From NCBI RefSeq assembly GCF_027107535.1, contig NZ_CP114283.1:8060001-8124000 (forward strand): a stretch of 64,000 nt of DNA. Reading direction: 5' to 3'. Of the stretch, positions 23,432 to 32,194 are shown in pieces. Every line of letters begins with the position of its first letter. Position 1 is the first letter of the stretch. Under the pieces are notes generated by a model. The model was not told the DNA's origin. It did not search any database and worked only from the letters and a program-made list of their open reading frames with translations. A program made the translations under genes and the position numbers. The stretch comes from Streptomyces aurantiacus (GTDB lineage Bacteria > Actinomycetota > Actinomycetes > Streptomycetales > Streptomycetaceae).

Positions 23432-23805
23432 CGGCACGCCGTCCGCCCGATCAGTCACGAGGCCCGCGCCTACATGCAGCCAGGCCAGCTTCTGTCCATC
23501 GGCTCCCGGAAGCCGGAAACTCGGCATGGGCACCCGCCCCCAGCCATCAGGACGAAAACCTGTGGGCCCTGCCCGCGCACCCCGGAACGCCTTCCCGCTC
23601 GATTGAACGGCGCGCCATACACCTCCCGCACTTACCCGAGGGGGTCGCGGCCTCCCACACGGCGGGACTGGCGGGCAGCAGACGGAAATTACACATAAGA
23701 CGGTGAAACGGGGTATTACCTTTTCACGGGACATGCGCGGGACAGCGAGCCAGACAACCTGCCAGGCAAGCATCTGAACTGCGAAAACACCTGGGAAGCC
23801 GACGT
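23432..23805. other. Gene-free stretch upstream of attachment copy B
   Basis: 374 bp with no credible gene. ACGGGACA (23726-23733) and GCGGGACA (23737-23744) stand close together about 60-80 bp before copy B, the same boxes found near copy A. This looks like the sequence left between a lost integrase gene and its att site. Confidence 0.45.
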
Positions 23806-23849
23806 CCTCCGGAGCCGTGTGCGCAGGTTCGAATCCTGCCGGGGGCACC
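23806..23849 (+). repeat. Attachment-site copy B: 3' half of tRNA-Arg(CCG)
   Basis: Second perfect copy of the 44-bp tRNA-Arg(CCG) 3' segment, same orientation as copy A, 1,623 bp downstream. Sequence identity stops at both ends apart from a shared GAAGCCG just upstream. The end GGGCACC can also pair with GGTGCCC a few bases on. This copy probably marks the right-hand border of the island, since an IS remnant and then ordinary chromosomal genes follow. Confidence 0.85.
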
Positions 23850-23866
23850 TTGTATGAGGTGCCCAG

Positions 23867-23904
23867 AGACCCCGCCATCAGCGCTTTAGCTGAGGACGGG
23901 GTCT
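23867..23904 (+). terminator. Hairpin after attachment copy B
   Basis: AGACCCCG / CGGGGTCT pair around an inner TCAGC / GCTGA stem, giving a long two-part hairpin. No T-run. Confidence 0.6.
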
Positions 23905-23974
23905 TGGCGTATGTACAGGCGTGTGCCGTCTGGAGCGGCCATACATCGGGGTCCGTGGACGAGGCGTGGACGGG

Positions 23975-24745
23975 ATGGGAGCTGGGGCGAGTGGTGGCGC
24001 AGGTAGCGCAGGCTCAGCGCGAGCCCGGCGTGAGCGGGTCCGGCTGGCGGCCACCGAGCTGATCGAGGCCGGGGCCAGTGACCGGGAGGCGGCCTGGCGC
24101 TTCAGGGTGACGCGGATGTCGGCGAACCGCTGGCGGCGGGCGTTGGCTTCGGGTGGCCGGCAGGCTCTGGTCTCCAAGGGTCCCGGTGGCGCTCGCCGCA
24201 AGCTCGACGCGGATCAACTGCGTGTGCTGGAGACGGTGTTGGATGCGGGCCGGCCGCCTCCGACTGGCCCGACCAGTGCTGGACTCTGGCCCGGCTCGCC
24301 GAGATCGTGCGTCGCCGGTTCGAGGTCGACTACACCCTGGCCGGGCTGGACTTGCTGCTGCACCGCATCGGCTGGAGCGTGCAGGTCCCGGCCCGCAGGG
24401 CCACCGTAGCGCGACGAGGCGAAGATCGCCGCCTAGAAGGACGAGCAGTGGCCCGTCATAAGGAGAGGGCGGCGGACCTGGGCGCCCGGCTCTGCTTCGA
24501 GGACGAAGCCGACCAGGGCCTGAGGCCGCCCAAGGGCCGCACCTGGGGCAGCACCGGCTACACACCCGTCGCGAAGGTCACCGCCGCAGGCACCCAACGC
24601 GTCTCGATGGCCGCGCTGATCTGCACCAGGTCCGGCCACCAACCTCGGCTGATCTACCGGATCCACCTCGACCGCGGCCCCGCAAAAGGCCGGCGCAAGG
24701 GCTTCACCGAGGCCGATCACGCCCGCCTTTCAAGCCTGAGCGAGC
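23975..24745 (+). pseudogene. Frameshifted, truncated IS630-family transposase
   Basis: The first part (24029-24250) encodes the helix-turn-helix of IS630 transposases ([31 protein letters not shown]). From about 24300 the match continues in another frame ([24 protein letters not shown]), then enters the catalytic region CFEDEADQGLRPPKGRTWG, where the DDE-type Glu-Asp stretch is kept. The reading breaks off after RRKGFTEADHARL, so the C-terminal third is missing. At least one frameshift plus 3' truncation make it inactive. It lies just outside attachment copy B. Confidence 0.8.
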
Positions 24746-25064
24746 ACAAGGCGTTGCTCCGCAGGGGGAAGCGGGATGCGAGGCCGCCCGTCTTCTGGCT
24801 CCGACTCGGCGGGCGCCTTCCGGCCGCTCGTCCCTCGGCCGCCGCCGCCCGACCGTCACTCGGTCGCTGTCCGACCGTCCGTCCGGAGCCCGGGCGGGTG
24901 GGGCGGATGCGGTGGTGGCGCGGCAGTCATGGCAGGTGCGTGGCCCCTTGGGCACCGCGACGGGCCTTCATGATCCGCAGAGTGCAAAATTTACCCTGCG
25001 CAATGATTGCCTTGTGCGTCTCGTACGTACTCCTGGGGACGGGCCGTTCATCTCAGGAGGCAGC
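24746..25064. other. Intergenic region upstream of DUF4142 gene
   Basis: 319 bp after the transposase remnant, with no credible gene. An AT-richer patch (AAAATTTACC, near 24985) and GTACGTAC stand before the strong RBS at 25055; the promoter of the DUF4142 gene is likely here but cannot be pinned down. Confidence 0.3.
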
Positions 25065-25805
25065 ATGGGTATCTCGCAGCGCACGGCAGGAACCGTATTC
25101 GTGGTCGGTGGGCTGGTGGTGACCCTTGCCGCGCTTGCGTATCCGGCCCTGGTCGGCGTGGAGAAGACGGCGACCGACCAGGAACGGATCATCGCCAACA
25201 CCCAGTACGGGCCGTTGACCGAGGCCGACCGGGACTTCGTGATCAAGGTTCGTGCGGCCGGGTTGTGGGAGCATCCGCTCGGTCTGATGGCCATGGAGCG
25301 GGGGACGACCCCGGAGATGAAGGAGGCCGGGGAGCACCTGGTCGCGGGGCACTCCGGGCTCGACGAGCTGTGCCGCAAGATCGCTCCTGAGCTGGGCATC
25401 ACGCTGCCCAACCAGGCCAGTCCGCAGCAGCAGCAGTTCGTGGCGACCGTGGACGGGAACACCGGCAAGCAGTTCGACACCACCGCCGTGAACATCATGC
25501 GCGTGACGCACGGGCAGATCTTCCCGACCATCGCCAAGATCCGCGCGAGCACCCAGAACACCATGATCCGGCAGTTGGCCGACCTGGCCAACGACACCGT
25601 CCTCGACCACATCACGGTGTTGGAGAAGACCGACCTGGTCAACTACGACCAGGTCAACTTCCAGCAGACCACACCGCCGAAGCTCCCCAAGGTCGAGATG
25701 ACCCCGCCCCCGCCGCAGCCGGGCTCGCCCGTCCTCGTCCTCAACGAGCCGCCCGGGCTGGACGTCAACACGACCTCCCCGACGCCCAGCCCGAGCGCCG
25801 GGTGA
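25065..25805 (+). CDS. DUF4142 exported ferritin-like protein
   Basis: 246 aa from ATG 25065, with a strong AGGAGG 5 bases upstream. An N-terminal hydrophobic segment (TVFVVGGLVVTLAALAYPAL) acts as signal or anchor. The DUF4142 helical bundle follows (LTEADRDFVIKVRAAGLWEH, EMKEAGEHLVAGHSGLDELC, LDHITVLEKT). The tail is Pro-rich. DUF4142 proteins are periplasmic or cell-surface four-helix proteins of unknown role, often stress related. Single gene. Confidence 0.82.
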   Translation: MGISQRTAGTVFVVGGLVVTLAALAYPALVGVEKTATDQERIIANTQYGPLTEADRDFVIKVRAAGLWEHPLGLMAMERGTTPEMKEAGEHLVAGHSGLDELCRKIAPELGITLPNQASPQQQQFVATVDGNTGKQFDTTAVNIMRVTHGQIFPTIAKIRASTQNTMIRQLADLANDTVLDHITVLEKTDLVNYDQVNFQQTTPPKLPKVEMTPPPPQPGSPVLVLNEPPGLDVNTTSPTPSPSAG

Positions 25806-25871
25806 TCCACGCAGCCACCGGCAGGGTCGGGGAACCGGGAGCAGGGAACCGGAGGAGGTCCGGAGGGGGAC

Positions 25872-26600
25872 TCAGGCGTCGTGCGTCGTTGTCGCGTCTC
25901 CCCAGCCCAGGGGGTGCGGCTCCGCGTCGTACACGGCCGGGACCGGGGGCTCTCCGCCCGCCTCGTTGAAGGCCGTCAGCGCCTCGACGATCGCCGTCCG
26001 TTGTGTCGGGGTGAGCCGTTCGACGATCGTGGCGATCTCGGTGCGCCGGCGGGCGGTGACGTCCTCGACGGTGCGCCGCCCCTCCTCCGTGAGCTGGAGA
26101 AGGGTCTCGCGGCGGTTGCCGGGGTTGGTCTGCCGGTCGGCGAGACCGGCGGCGATGAGGCGGTCGACCATGCGCATGGCCGTGGACGGCGCGACCTGGA
26201 GCAGGTCGGCGAGGGTGACCAGCTTGGTGGCGCCACGCGTGGACAGGACGACCAGCATCCGGACCTGCGGCAGTGTCACCCGCTCCTCGACCTCGGCGAG
26301 CGAGCGGGCCGAGACCGCCACGAGCACGCGTGACGCGGTCAGCACCGCGCGGGTCACCGCGTCCACGTCGTCGACATCGGCGGCAGCGGCCTGCGCGCGC
26401 TCCTGCGCGGGCCCGCCCGGGTCCTCGTGCGCCTGCGCGCGTGCGGCCGTGCCGACAGCAGCGTCCGTGTTCTCGGCGCGCGACTCGTTCTCGGCGTTCG
26501 GCTCCTCCATGGCATCGGCATCGGCGTTGGTATTGGTGTCGGCATCGACATCTGTTTCGACGTCGGTCATGGGTCCGACAGGGGTCTCGCTCTCCGGCAT
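25872..26600 (-). CDS. MarR-family regulator with acidic N-terminal extension
   Basis: 242 aa. Residues about 80-205 form a MarR winged helix (VTLPQVRMLVVLSTRGATK, LLQVAPSTAMRMVDRLIAAG, with an NPGNRRETLLQLTEEGRR wing). The first 75 residues are low complexity, rich in Asp, Ala, Asn and Thr (VETDVDADTNTNADADAM), unlike normal MarR proteins, which start 10-20 residues before the first helix. An internal start is possible, but no better ATG with an RBS is evident. Target genes are unknown; the neighbours on both sides are possible targets. Confidence 0.8.
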   Translation of the reverse strand: MPESETPVGPMTDVETDVDADTNTNADADAMEEPNAENESRAENTDAAVGTAARAQAHEDPGGPAQERAQAAAADVDDVDAVTRAVLTASRVLVAVSARSLAEVEERVTLPQVRMLVVLSTRGATKLVTLADLLQVAPSTAMRMVDRLIAAGLADRQTNPGNRRETLLQLTEEGRRTVEDVTARRRTEIATIVERLTPTQRTAIVEALTAFNEAGGEPPVPAVYDAEPHPLGWGDATTTHDA

Positions 26601-26681
26601 GTGTCCTTTCTATCTCGCCGAAGTGCCTGCCCACTCACCTGATCCGCACAGATTTTCCTTGTCCATGACCCGGGTGCGCGA

Positions 26682-27773
26682 TCAGCGTCCCGGCGCGGGG
26701 CCCGTACTCCTGCGCACGATCAGCTCGACCGGCACCACCCGGTCCACCGCCGGTTCCGGCGGGCCGTCCAGCTGGGACAGGAGCAGCCGCAGGGAGCGGG
26801 TGCCGATTTCGGGGAAGTCGGTGCGGACCGTCGTCAGCGGGGGAAGCAGGTGCGCGGCCTCGGGGATGTCGTCGTAACCGACGACGCTGACGTCGTCGGG
26901 GACATGGCGGCCGGCCTCGTTGAGGGCGCGCAGCACGCCCAGGGCCATCTGGTCGTTGGAGGCGAAGATCGCGGTGACGTCGGGGCGGCCGGCCAGCTGG
27001 CGGCCGAGTTCGTAGCCCGAGTCGGCGCTCCAGTCACCGACGAGGGGCTCCGGAATCTCGGCTCCCGCGGCTCGCAGCGTGGCCCGCCATGCCTCCACCC
27101 TGCGGTCCGCCGACAGCCAGCCCGTGGGGCCCGCGATGTGCCAGACCGTCGCGTGGCCGAGAGCCAGCAGGTGTTCCGTGGCTTTGCGGGCGCCGGCCCT
27201 GTTGTCCGCGGTGACGAACGACGCGTCCTTGCCCAGGTCGTTCTCCAGGACCATCAGCGGGGTGTCGAGCTGCGCCTCCGCCAGCGCCCTGCCCACCCAG
27301 CGCTGCGGGGCGATGGCGATCACGCCGTCCGCGCCCTCGGCGGACAGCGTGTCCACGGCCCGTACGACGGTGGCCCGGTCGGCCGTGTCGAGCGCGATGG
27401 AGCTCACCAGGTAACCGGCGTCCTGGGCCGCGGTGTTGATCGCGGTCAGGATGGAGGCGGGGCCGAAGCGGGCCGCGTCGAAGGAGATCACGCCGAGCAT
27501 GCGGGTCCGGCCGCTGGCCAGGGAGCGTGCGCTGCGGCTGGGGCGGTAGCCGAGCGTGCGCATGGCGGTCCGCACCGCCTCGCGGGTCTCGGGGCGGACG
27601 GCCGGGTTGTCGTTCAGTACGCGGGAGACCGTCTGCTTGGAGACACCGGCCAGCCGCGCCACGTCGTCCATCACCGGGCGCGCTCCCGCGAAGTTGCGTC
27701 GGCTGCGGCCCTTGGGGAGGTCCTTGGGAGGAGTTCCTTGGGGCGGCGCGCCGTCACCGGCACTTCGGGTCAT
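26682..27773 (-). CDS. LacI-family transcriptional repressor
   Basis: 363 aa from ATG 27773. The DNA-binding helix-turn-helix starts at residue 35 (MDDVARLAGVSKQTVSRVLN) with hinge helix SRSARSLASGRT; a periplasmic-binding-protein-like sugar domain fills the rest (LGVISFD, GVIAIAPQRW, AIFASNDQMALGVLRAL, DVSVVGYDDIPEA). It sits beside two beta-galactosidases and an MFS transporter read in the same direction, so a galactoside is the probable inducer. A perfect palindrome GTTACCGGTAAC upstream of the transporter gene is the likely operator. Confidence 0.92.
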   Translation of the reverse strand: MTRSAGDGAPPQGTPPKDLPKGRSRRNFAGARPVMDDVARLAGVSKQTVSRVLNDNPAVRPETREAVRTAMRTLGYRPSRSARSLASGRTRMLGVISFDAARFGPASILTAINTAAQDAGYLVSSIALDTADRATVVRAVDTLSAEGADGVIAIAPQRWVGRALAEAQLDTPLMVLENDLGKDASFVTADNRAGARKATEHLLALGHATVWHIAGPTGWLSADRRVEAWRATLRAAGAEIPEPLVGDWSADSGYELGRQLAGRPDVTAIFASNDQMALGVLRALNEAGRHVPDDVSVVGYDDIPEAAHLLPPLTTVRTDFPEIGTRSLRLLLSQLDGPPEPAVDRVVPVELIVRRSTGPAPGR

Positions 27774-27868
27774 GACGGGTGATGTCCTTCGGGTTCGTCC
27801 TCGGCGGTCGGGCCCCGCCCGGCTGGCCCACAGGATAGGCCGCCGGGCGGGAGGACGGCGTGGCGCGC

Positions 27869-30367
27869 TCAGCCCGCCCCGACCACGCACGTGCGGGTCC
27901 GCACCCACTCGACGTGCCCGACGGACGCCGCGGCCGCACCTACGTCGGCACCGGTCGCCTCCGCTGCGGCGTCGGCACCCGTCGCCTCCGCGGCCACGTA
28001 CACCCGGGCGCCCGCCGCCCGGGGCAGCACCTTCAGCCGCAGCCCCTCCCCGCGGAGAGCGAACGCCGGGAGCCGGTCCAGGGCGATGTCCCAGACCCGG
28101 CCCGAGTGGAACTGGTCCGCCACGAGCCTGTCGTCCACGTACGCCCGTGCCACGTCCCCGGTCCAGTGGACGCGCAGGAGGGTTCCGGTCAGGGGCAGTC
28201 CGTCCGGGACGGTGATGGCGTACTCGGCGGCGGCCGTGTCGTAGTACTTGTCGGCGGGGGCGCTCGCCCGGCCCTGGACGCCGGTCACGGGTTCGGGTGG
28301 CGGGCCCGCGTCCCGGACCCGCAGCGCCTCCCCGGCCCCCGTGAACCCCAGGTCCTGGTCGTCGCCCGGCACGGTGTACCTCGTGAACACCCCGTCCGCC
28401 GCCTCCCGCACGACCGCCAGATCCCACACGTCCGCCGTCTCCGGCCGCGCATTCTGTGCCTTTCGCATCCCGGCCCCCTTCACCACCGGAGGCCGTCGCG
28501 GTGCGGGCAGCACGGCGAACGACGGCTCGTCGGCGGCCGAGGTGTGGATCCGGACCTCGCCCCGCCCCTGATCGGCGTGCTCGTCGAAGACGACGCCCGC
28601 GTCGCACAGCACCAGCCGTTCGGCTCCCCACGCGAGACCCCGGTAGGCGGTACGGGCCGTCGTGGCGTCCAGGACGAGGAGGCCGACCCGGGTGCCGTCC
28701 GCCGTGTCCACCTCGACCAGGGCGTCGGTGCCGGGGCGCAGCCCCGTGACCAGGACGCGGTCGTCGAGCGTGGCGCATTCCCCGGAGGGCGTGCTCACCG
28801 ACGTCACCGTGCGTGTGTCCAGGGCGAGTTCGACCGGGATGCCGTCCGTGGCCGCCAGCATCAGGACCGTACGGCCGTCGTCGTCGACCGTGCACACGGG
28901 CTGGGCGGTGGCCCAGTCCAGGCGCAGTCCGCCGACGTCGAGGCGGAGCGGCCAGCAGAAGTACGCGCCGGCCGGGACCGTGACCGGTGTGCTCGGGAAC
29001 GTGAGAGCGGGCGCCCCGGGGAAGTCGACCGTGAACGAGGTGTCCGGGTGGGGCGGCAGCTGCTCGTGCGGCTGGTGGTTGTTGACGAAGAGGAAGCCCG
29101 AGGTCTCCGCGCCCCGCACCGCCCAGCGCAGGGTGTCCCGGTCGTCCTGGCCCGTCGGCCGCCGCTCGGGCAGGGAGGACCCCATCGGCGCGAGGTGATG
29201 TCCGAAGTCCGCCAGCAGCAGGTGCTGGAGCCGGAGTTCGTCGTACGAGGGCCGGTACTGGCCGTACTCCCCCAGCGGGGCCTGGAAATCGTACGTGAGG
29301 ACGGGGAGGTCGTTGGGGTAGCCGGTCGCGTGGGACTCCTGGAGGGTCGTCCGCTCGCCCGGCGGGTTCGTACCGCCGTGGAACATGTAGTAGCCCTGCC
29401 ACACGGAACCGCAGCCGATCTTCGTGAGGCCGAGGGCGCCGACATCGGCCGCGTCGACGCGCGGGCGGCGGTGGTAGGACACGGCCATGCCGCCGCCCAG
29501 CTCGCAGGTGGCCCAGGGGAAGCGGTCCGTGAGGGCGGCCGGGTCGCCGCCGCGTACCGTCGTCGGGCGCAGGTCGGCGCCGATGCCCTCGTCGTCGCGC
29601 TGGTGGGTGAAGAAGAAGTGCTTGCGGCAGGTGTCGGGCCAGCCGCCGTCCGCCTCCGTCCAGAAGGTCTCGGGGTAGCCGCCGTAGAGCGGGAGCAGTT
29701 CGTCGGGCGGCAGCCGCACCCCGCCCCAGGCCGTCGACGTCCAGAGCGGGGCGCTCAGGCCGGCCTCCTGGGCCATGCGCTTCAGCGTGAGCAGGTGGCC
29801 GGGCTGGTCGTAGAGCTCGTTCTCGATCTGGATGGCGACGATCGGGCCGCCGTGGGCGCGGTCGAGGCCGCGTAACTGCCCGGCGATCGCCTCGTACCAC
29901 GTGCGTACGGGTGCCAGGTAGGCCGGATCGTCGGTGCGCGGGACGCAGTCGCGGGCGAGCAGCCAGTCGGGGAGGCCGCCGTTGCGTGTCTCCGCGTGGG
30001 ACCAGGGGCCGATGCGCGGGACGAAGTCCAGGCCGTGCCGCGCACAGAGTTCGGCGAAGCGCCGCAGGGCGCGGTCGCCGTCGAAGCGGATCCGTCCCTC
30101 GGTCTCCTCGTGGTGGATCCAGATGACGTAGCTCGCGACGGCGGTCACCCCGCCCGCCTTCATCTTCAGGAGCTCCTCCTCCCATTCCCCGGCCGGGTAG
30201 CGGCTGTAGTGGAACTCGCCGGAGACCGGGAACCACGGGCGGCCGCCCCTGGTGAGGAAACGGCTGGTGACCCCGATCGGGTCGGGGACGCCGGGGGCGT
30301 CGGCGAAGGGGAGGTGGCCGGTGAGCGGGGGTGCGGCGGGAGCGGACACCCGCAGGCGCAGGGGCAT
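27869..30367 (-). CDS. GH35 beta-galactosidase
   Basis: 832 aa. GH35 catalytic TIM barrel: acid/base Glu184 in IQIENELYD, nucleophile Glu289 in CELGGGM, preceded by GEFHYSRYPAGEWEEELLKM and GPWSHAETRNGGLPDWL. C-terminal beta-sandwich domains follow. No signal peptide, so it is cytoplasmic. The start ATG overlaps the stop of the upstream GH35 gene by one base (TGATG), meaning coupled translation. A TTA codon at residue 165 (29873-29875) would make synthesis depend on the bldA tRNA. It differs strongly from its neighbour, so the two probably take different beta-galactosides. Confidence 0.9.
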   Translation of the reverse strand: MPLRLRVSAPAAPPLTGHLPFADAPGVPDPIGVTSRFLTRGGRPWFPVSGEFHYSRYPAGEWEEELLKMKAGGVTAVASYVIWIHHEETEGRIRFDGDRALRRFAELCARHGLDFVPRIGPWSHAETRNGGLPDWLLARDCVPRTDDPAYLAPVRTWYEAIAGQLRGLDRAHGGPIVAIQIENELYDQPGHLLTLKRMAQEAGLSAPLWTSTAWGGVRLPPDELLPLYGGYPETFWTEADGGWPDTCRKHFFFTHQRDDEGIGADLRPTTVRGGDPAALTDRFPWATCELGGGMAVSYHRRPRVDAADVGALGLTKIGCGSVWQGYYMFHGGTNPPGERTTLQESHATGYPNDLPVLTYDFQAPLGEYGQYRPSYDELRLQHLLLADFGHHLAPMGSSLPERRPTGQDDRDTLRWAVRGAETSGFLFVNNHQPHEQLPPHPDTSFTVDFPGAPALTFPSTPVTVPAGAYFCWPLRLDVGGLRLDWATAQPVCTVDDDGRTVLMLAATDGIPVELALDTRTVTSVSTPSGECATLDDRVLVTGLRPGTDALVEVDTADGTRVGLLVLDATTARTAYRGLAWGAERLVLCDAGVVFDEHADQGRGEVRIHTSAADEPSFAVLPAPRRPPVVKGAGMRKAQNARPETADVWDLAVVREAADGVFTRYTVPGDDQDLGFTGAGEALRVRDAGPPPEPVTGVQGRASAPADKYYDTAAAEYAITVPDGLPLTGTLLRVHWTGDVARAYVDDRLVADQFHSGRVWDIALDRLPAFALRGEGLRLKVLPRAAGARVYVAAEATGADAAAEATGADVGAAAASVGHVEWVRTRTCVVGAG

Positions 30368-32145
30368 CAGGGTTTCACCGGGCCGAGGTCGGGGGTGTCG
30401 GTGAGCTGCACGCGCGGCCCGGTCGTGGCCTGCAGTTCCAGGAGGACCAGCTCGTTGGTGCCGCGGCGCAGGACGGGCGCCGGGACGTACAGCGTGCGCT
30501 GCGGGCCGCGGTTCCAGTAGCGGCCGAGGTGGAAGCCGTTGATCCAGGCCTGGCCCTTGGTCCAGCCGGGCAGGGACAGGAAGGTGTCGGCGGGCACCCG
30601 GACCTCGAAGGTGCCGTGGTGGAAGGCGGGTCCGGCGTCCGCGGGCGCGCCTTCCTCCGGGGACGCCGCCGGGGCGAAGGGCACGGAGCCCACGTTGTCC
30701 AGGGACAGCGGATGGCAGTCCCAGCCCTGCAGGGGCGTGCCCTCGAAGGTGACCGGGCCGAGCAGGCCCTTGGGGGCGCCGATGCGGGGTCCGTAGTTGA
30801 CGCCGCCCATGTTCTCGACGAGCACGTCCAGCGTGGCGCCGGCCCGTGGGACGCGGACGGGCAGGGCCTCCTCGTGGCGTTCGCGTTCGAGTACGCCGAC
30901 GGGGGCGCCGTCGACGAAGACCTGGGCACGGTCGCCGACGCCGCCCGCGAAGTGCAGCACACCGTCGCCGGGCGCCGGGACCGTCGTGCGGTACAGGACG
31001 TAGCCCGCCCGCAGGCCCAGCTCCTCCATCGTCACCGGGTCGGCGTCGACACGTACCGGCTTGGCCAGGACGTTCGCATGCGCCAGCAGCGGGGCGCGGC
31101 GGTCCAGCTCGACGGGCGTGTGCGGGAGTTTGGAGGCGGGTGCCGGGGCGGGCTCGTCGGGGACCGGGGCGTGGCGGGAGATGACCTCACGGAAGGCGTG
31201 GTACTTGGGGCCGGGGTCGCCGCTCTCGGTGAGCGCGGCGTCGTAGTCGTACGACGTCACGATCGGCTCGTACGCGTGGTCGTGGTTGGCGCCGTTGGTG
31301 AAGGCGAAGTTGGTGCCGCCGTGGAACATGTAGATGTTGACCGAGGCGCCCGCCGAGAGCAGCCGGTCGAGGTCGGCGGCGGCGTCGGCCGCGTCACGCA
31401 CGTGGTGCGGCTCGCCCCAGTGGTCGAACCAGCCGATCCAGAACTCCGAGCACATCAGGGGCCCTTCGGGCTGATGGGCGCGCAACTGCTCCAGGGACTG
31501 GGCGACCTTGCTGCCGAAGGTGCCGGTGGTGAGGACACCGGGCAGGCTGCCGGCCGCCAGGTGCTCGGGGTTGGCCTGGTCGCAGGTGAAGAGGAGTTCC
31601 TCGACGCCCCGGGTGCGCAGGGACCGGGCGAGGTGTTCGAGGTACGCGGTGTCGGTGCCGTACGCCCCGTACTCGTTCTCCACCTGTACGGCGATCACCG
31701 GGCCGCCCGACTCGGCCATGTGCGGCAGGAGCGGGGGCAGCAGCAGGTCGAGGTAGCGGTCGAGGGCGTCCGTGAAGCGGGGGTCGCTGGTGCGCAGCCG
31801 GATGTCGGTGTCCGTGGTGAGCCAGGAGGGCAGACCGCCGCCGTCCCACTCGGCGCAGATGTACGGGCCGGGCCGCAGGAGGACGTGCAGGCCCTCGGAG
31901 CGGGCGAGGCTCAGATAGCGCGGCAGGTCGAGGAAGCCGTCGAGGACGAGCGTGCCGGGCTCGGGCTGGTGGAGGTTCCACGGGACGTACGTCTCCACCG
32001 TGTTGAGGCCCATCAGACGGGCCTTGCGGAGCCGGTCGGACCACTGGTCGGGATGGATGCGGAAGTAGTGCATCGCTCCGGAGATGATCCGGAAGGGCTC
32101 TCCGTGGAGCTGGAAACCGTCGGAGGACGTCGTCAGGGCTGACAT
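30367..32145 (-). CDS. GH35 beta-galactosidase
   Basis: 592 aa from ATG 32145, with AGGGAAG upstream. Canonical GH35: opening GEPFRIISGAMHYFRIHP, acid/base Glu158 in QVENEYGAYG, nucleophile Glu234 in CSEFWIGWFDHWG, and the beta-sandwich segment WINGFHLGRYWNRGPQ near the C-terminus. No signal peptide. It removes terminal beta-galactose from oligosaccharides. It is the second gene of an apparent operon (MFS, GH35, GH35), 49 bp after the transporter. The open frame extends further upstream but without coding character. Confidence 0.93.
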   Translation of the reverse strand: MSALTTSSDGFQLHGEPFRIISGAMHYFRIHPDQWSDRLRKARLMGLNTVETYVPWNLHQPEPGTLVLDGFLDLPRYLSLARSEGLHVLLRPGPYICAEWDGGGLPSWLTTDTDIRLRTSDPRFTDALDRYLDLLLPPLLPHMAESGGPVIAVQVENEYGAYGTDTAYLEHLARSLRTRGVEELLFTCDQANPEHLAAGSLPGVLTTGTFGSKVAQSLEQLRAHQPEGPLMCSEFWIGWFDHWGEPHHVRDAADAAADLDRLLSAGASVNIYMFHGGTNFAFTNGANHDHAYEPIVTSYDYDAALTESGDPGPKYHAFREVISRHAPVPDEPAPAPASKLPHTPVELDRRAPLLAHANVLAKPVRVDADPVTMEELGLRAGYVLYRTTVPAPGDGVLHFAGGVGDRAQVFVDGAPVGVLERERHEEALPVRVPRAGATLDVLVENMGGVNYGPRIGAPKGLLGPVTFEGTPLQGWDCHPLSLDNVGSVPFAPAASPEEGAPADAGPAFHHGTFEVRVPADTFLSLPGWTKGQAWINGFHLGRYWNRGPQRTLYVPAPVLRRGTNELVLLELQATTGPRVQLTDTPDLGPVKP

Positions 32146-32194
32146 GGGATGCTGCTTCCCTTCGGCTCGGATATGGGGTCGGTGGTGCGGTGGG

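Noticed and set aside
27860..29875. 671-codon plus-strand frame opposite the first GH35 gene
   Set aside because: No recognisable domain, and the opposite strand has all GH35 catalytic motifs.
26682..30236. A single 1184-residue reading that joins the LacI frame to upstream sequence
   Set aside because: Only the last 363 residues are LacI; the upstream part is an out-of-frame reading of the GH35 gene.
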